Positions 5,550-5,595 of a stretch of 5,595 bases of DNA are shown here, piece by piece. Below the pieces are notes generated by a model. It was given only the letters and a program-made list of their open reading frames with translations, did not search any database and had not been told where the DNA came from. The position numbers and the translations under genes are program-made. Each line of letters begins with the position of its first letter. The stretch's first letter is position 1. The DNA comes from an uncultured Ruminococcus sp. (GTDB lineage Bacteria; Bacillota; Clostridia; Oscillospirales; Ruminococcaceae), in the NCBI GenBank assembly GCA_947177345.1, contig CAMWUB010000123.1, forward strand, positions 1 through 5,595. Reading direction: 5' to 3'.

Positions 5550-5595
5550 CTGCTTTTTGAAAAAAGATTCCTTATATAATGCCATATTTTATATT

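Noticed and set aside
5557..5580. Plus-strand promoter with TTGAAA and TATAAT near the right end
   Set aside because: The spacer is only 12 nt, too short for a sigma-A promoter, and any gene it would serve is outside the window.

Overview
The window suggests a low-to-moderate GC Gram-positive anaerobe, most likely a Clostridia member of the Ruminococcus/Oscillospiraceae type. The evidence is strong AGGAGG-type ribosome binding sites, short A+T-rich spacers, a U-tract hairpin terminator, and a membrane-anchored glycosidase with the long threonine-rich linker typical of surface proteins in Ruminococcus. The assignment is inference from style, not from a marker gene.

Layout. The left fifth (27-1019, plus strand) holds one gene for a membrane-anchored family GH25 muramidase-like protein; its promoter lies outside the window. 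A strong hairpin (1025-1060) sits between it and the end of the opposing gene set and probably terminates both. The rest is one tightly packed minus-strand operon of five genes, read from 5434 down to 1077: a small three-helix membrane protein, a D-isomer-specific 2-hydroxyacid dehydrogenase of the glycerate/hydroxypyruvate type, glutamate 5-kinase (proB), glutamate-5-semialdehyde dehydrogenase (proA), and a single-pass membrane protein of unknown function. The junctions are a 1-nt overlap, then gaps of 14, 37 and 15 nt. A good sigma-A-type promoter lies just upstream of the first gene (-35 at 5544-5549, -10 at 5521-5526, 17-nt spacer, extended -10), giving a leader of about 80 nt.

How the genes work together. 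ProB and ProA convert glutamate to glutamate-5-semialdehyde, which cyclises to pyrroline-5-carboxylate; the final reductase (ProC) is not in this window. ProB is the short form without the C-terminal PUA domain. The dehydrogenase probably reduces a 2-keto acid such as hydroxypyruvate or glyoxylate, and its cofactor-binding loop looks NADP(H)-type. No direct pathway link to proline is evident, so co-transcription is the main connection. The two membrane proteins at the ends of the operon have no assigned role.

Most of the window is ordinary metabolism and cell-wall function. I see no mobile element, CRISPR array, tRNA, rRNA or defence system. The parts most worth a second look are the operon leader (a 10-bp inverted repeat with one arm in the promoter spacer, a small hairpin, and a possible 16-residue leader ORF overlapping the first gene), the cofactor loop of the dehydrogenase, and the two unknown membrane proteins.
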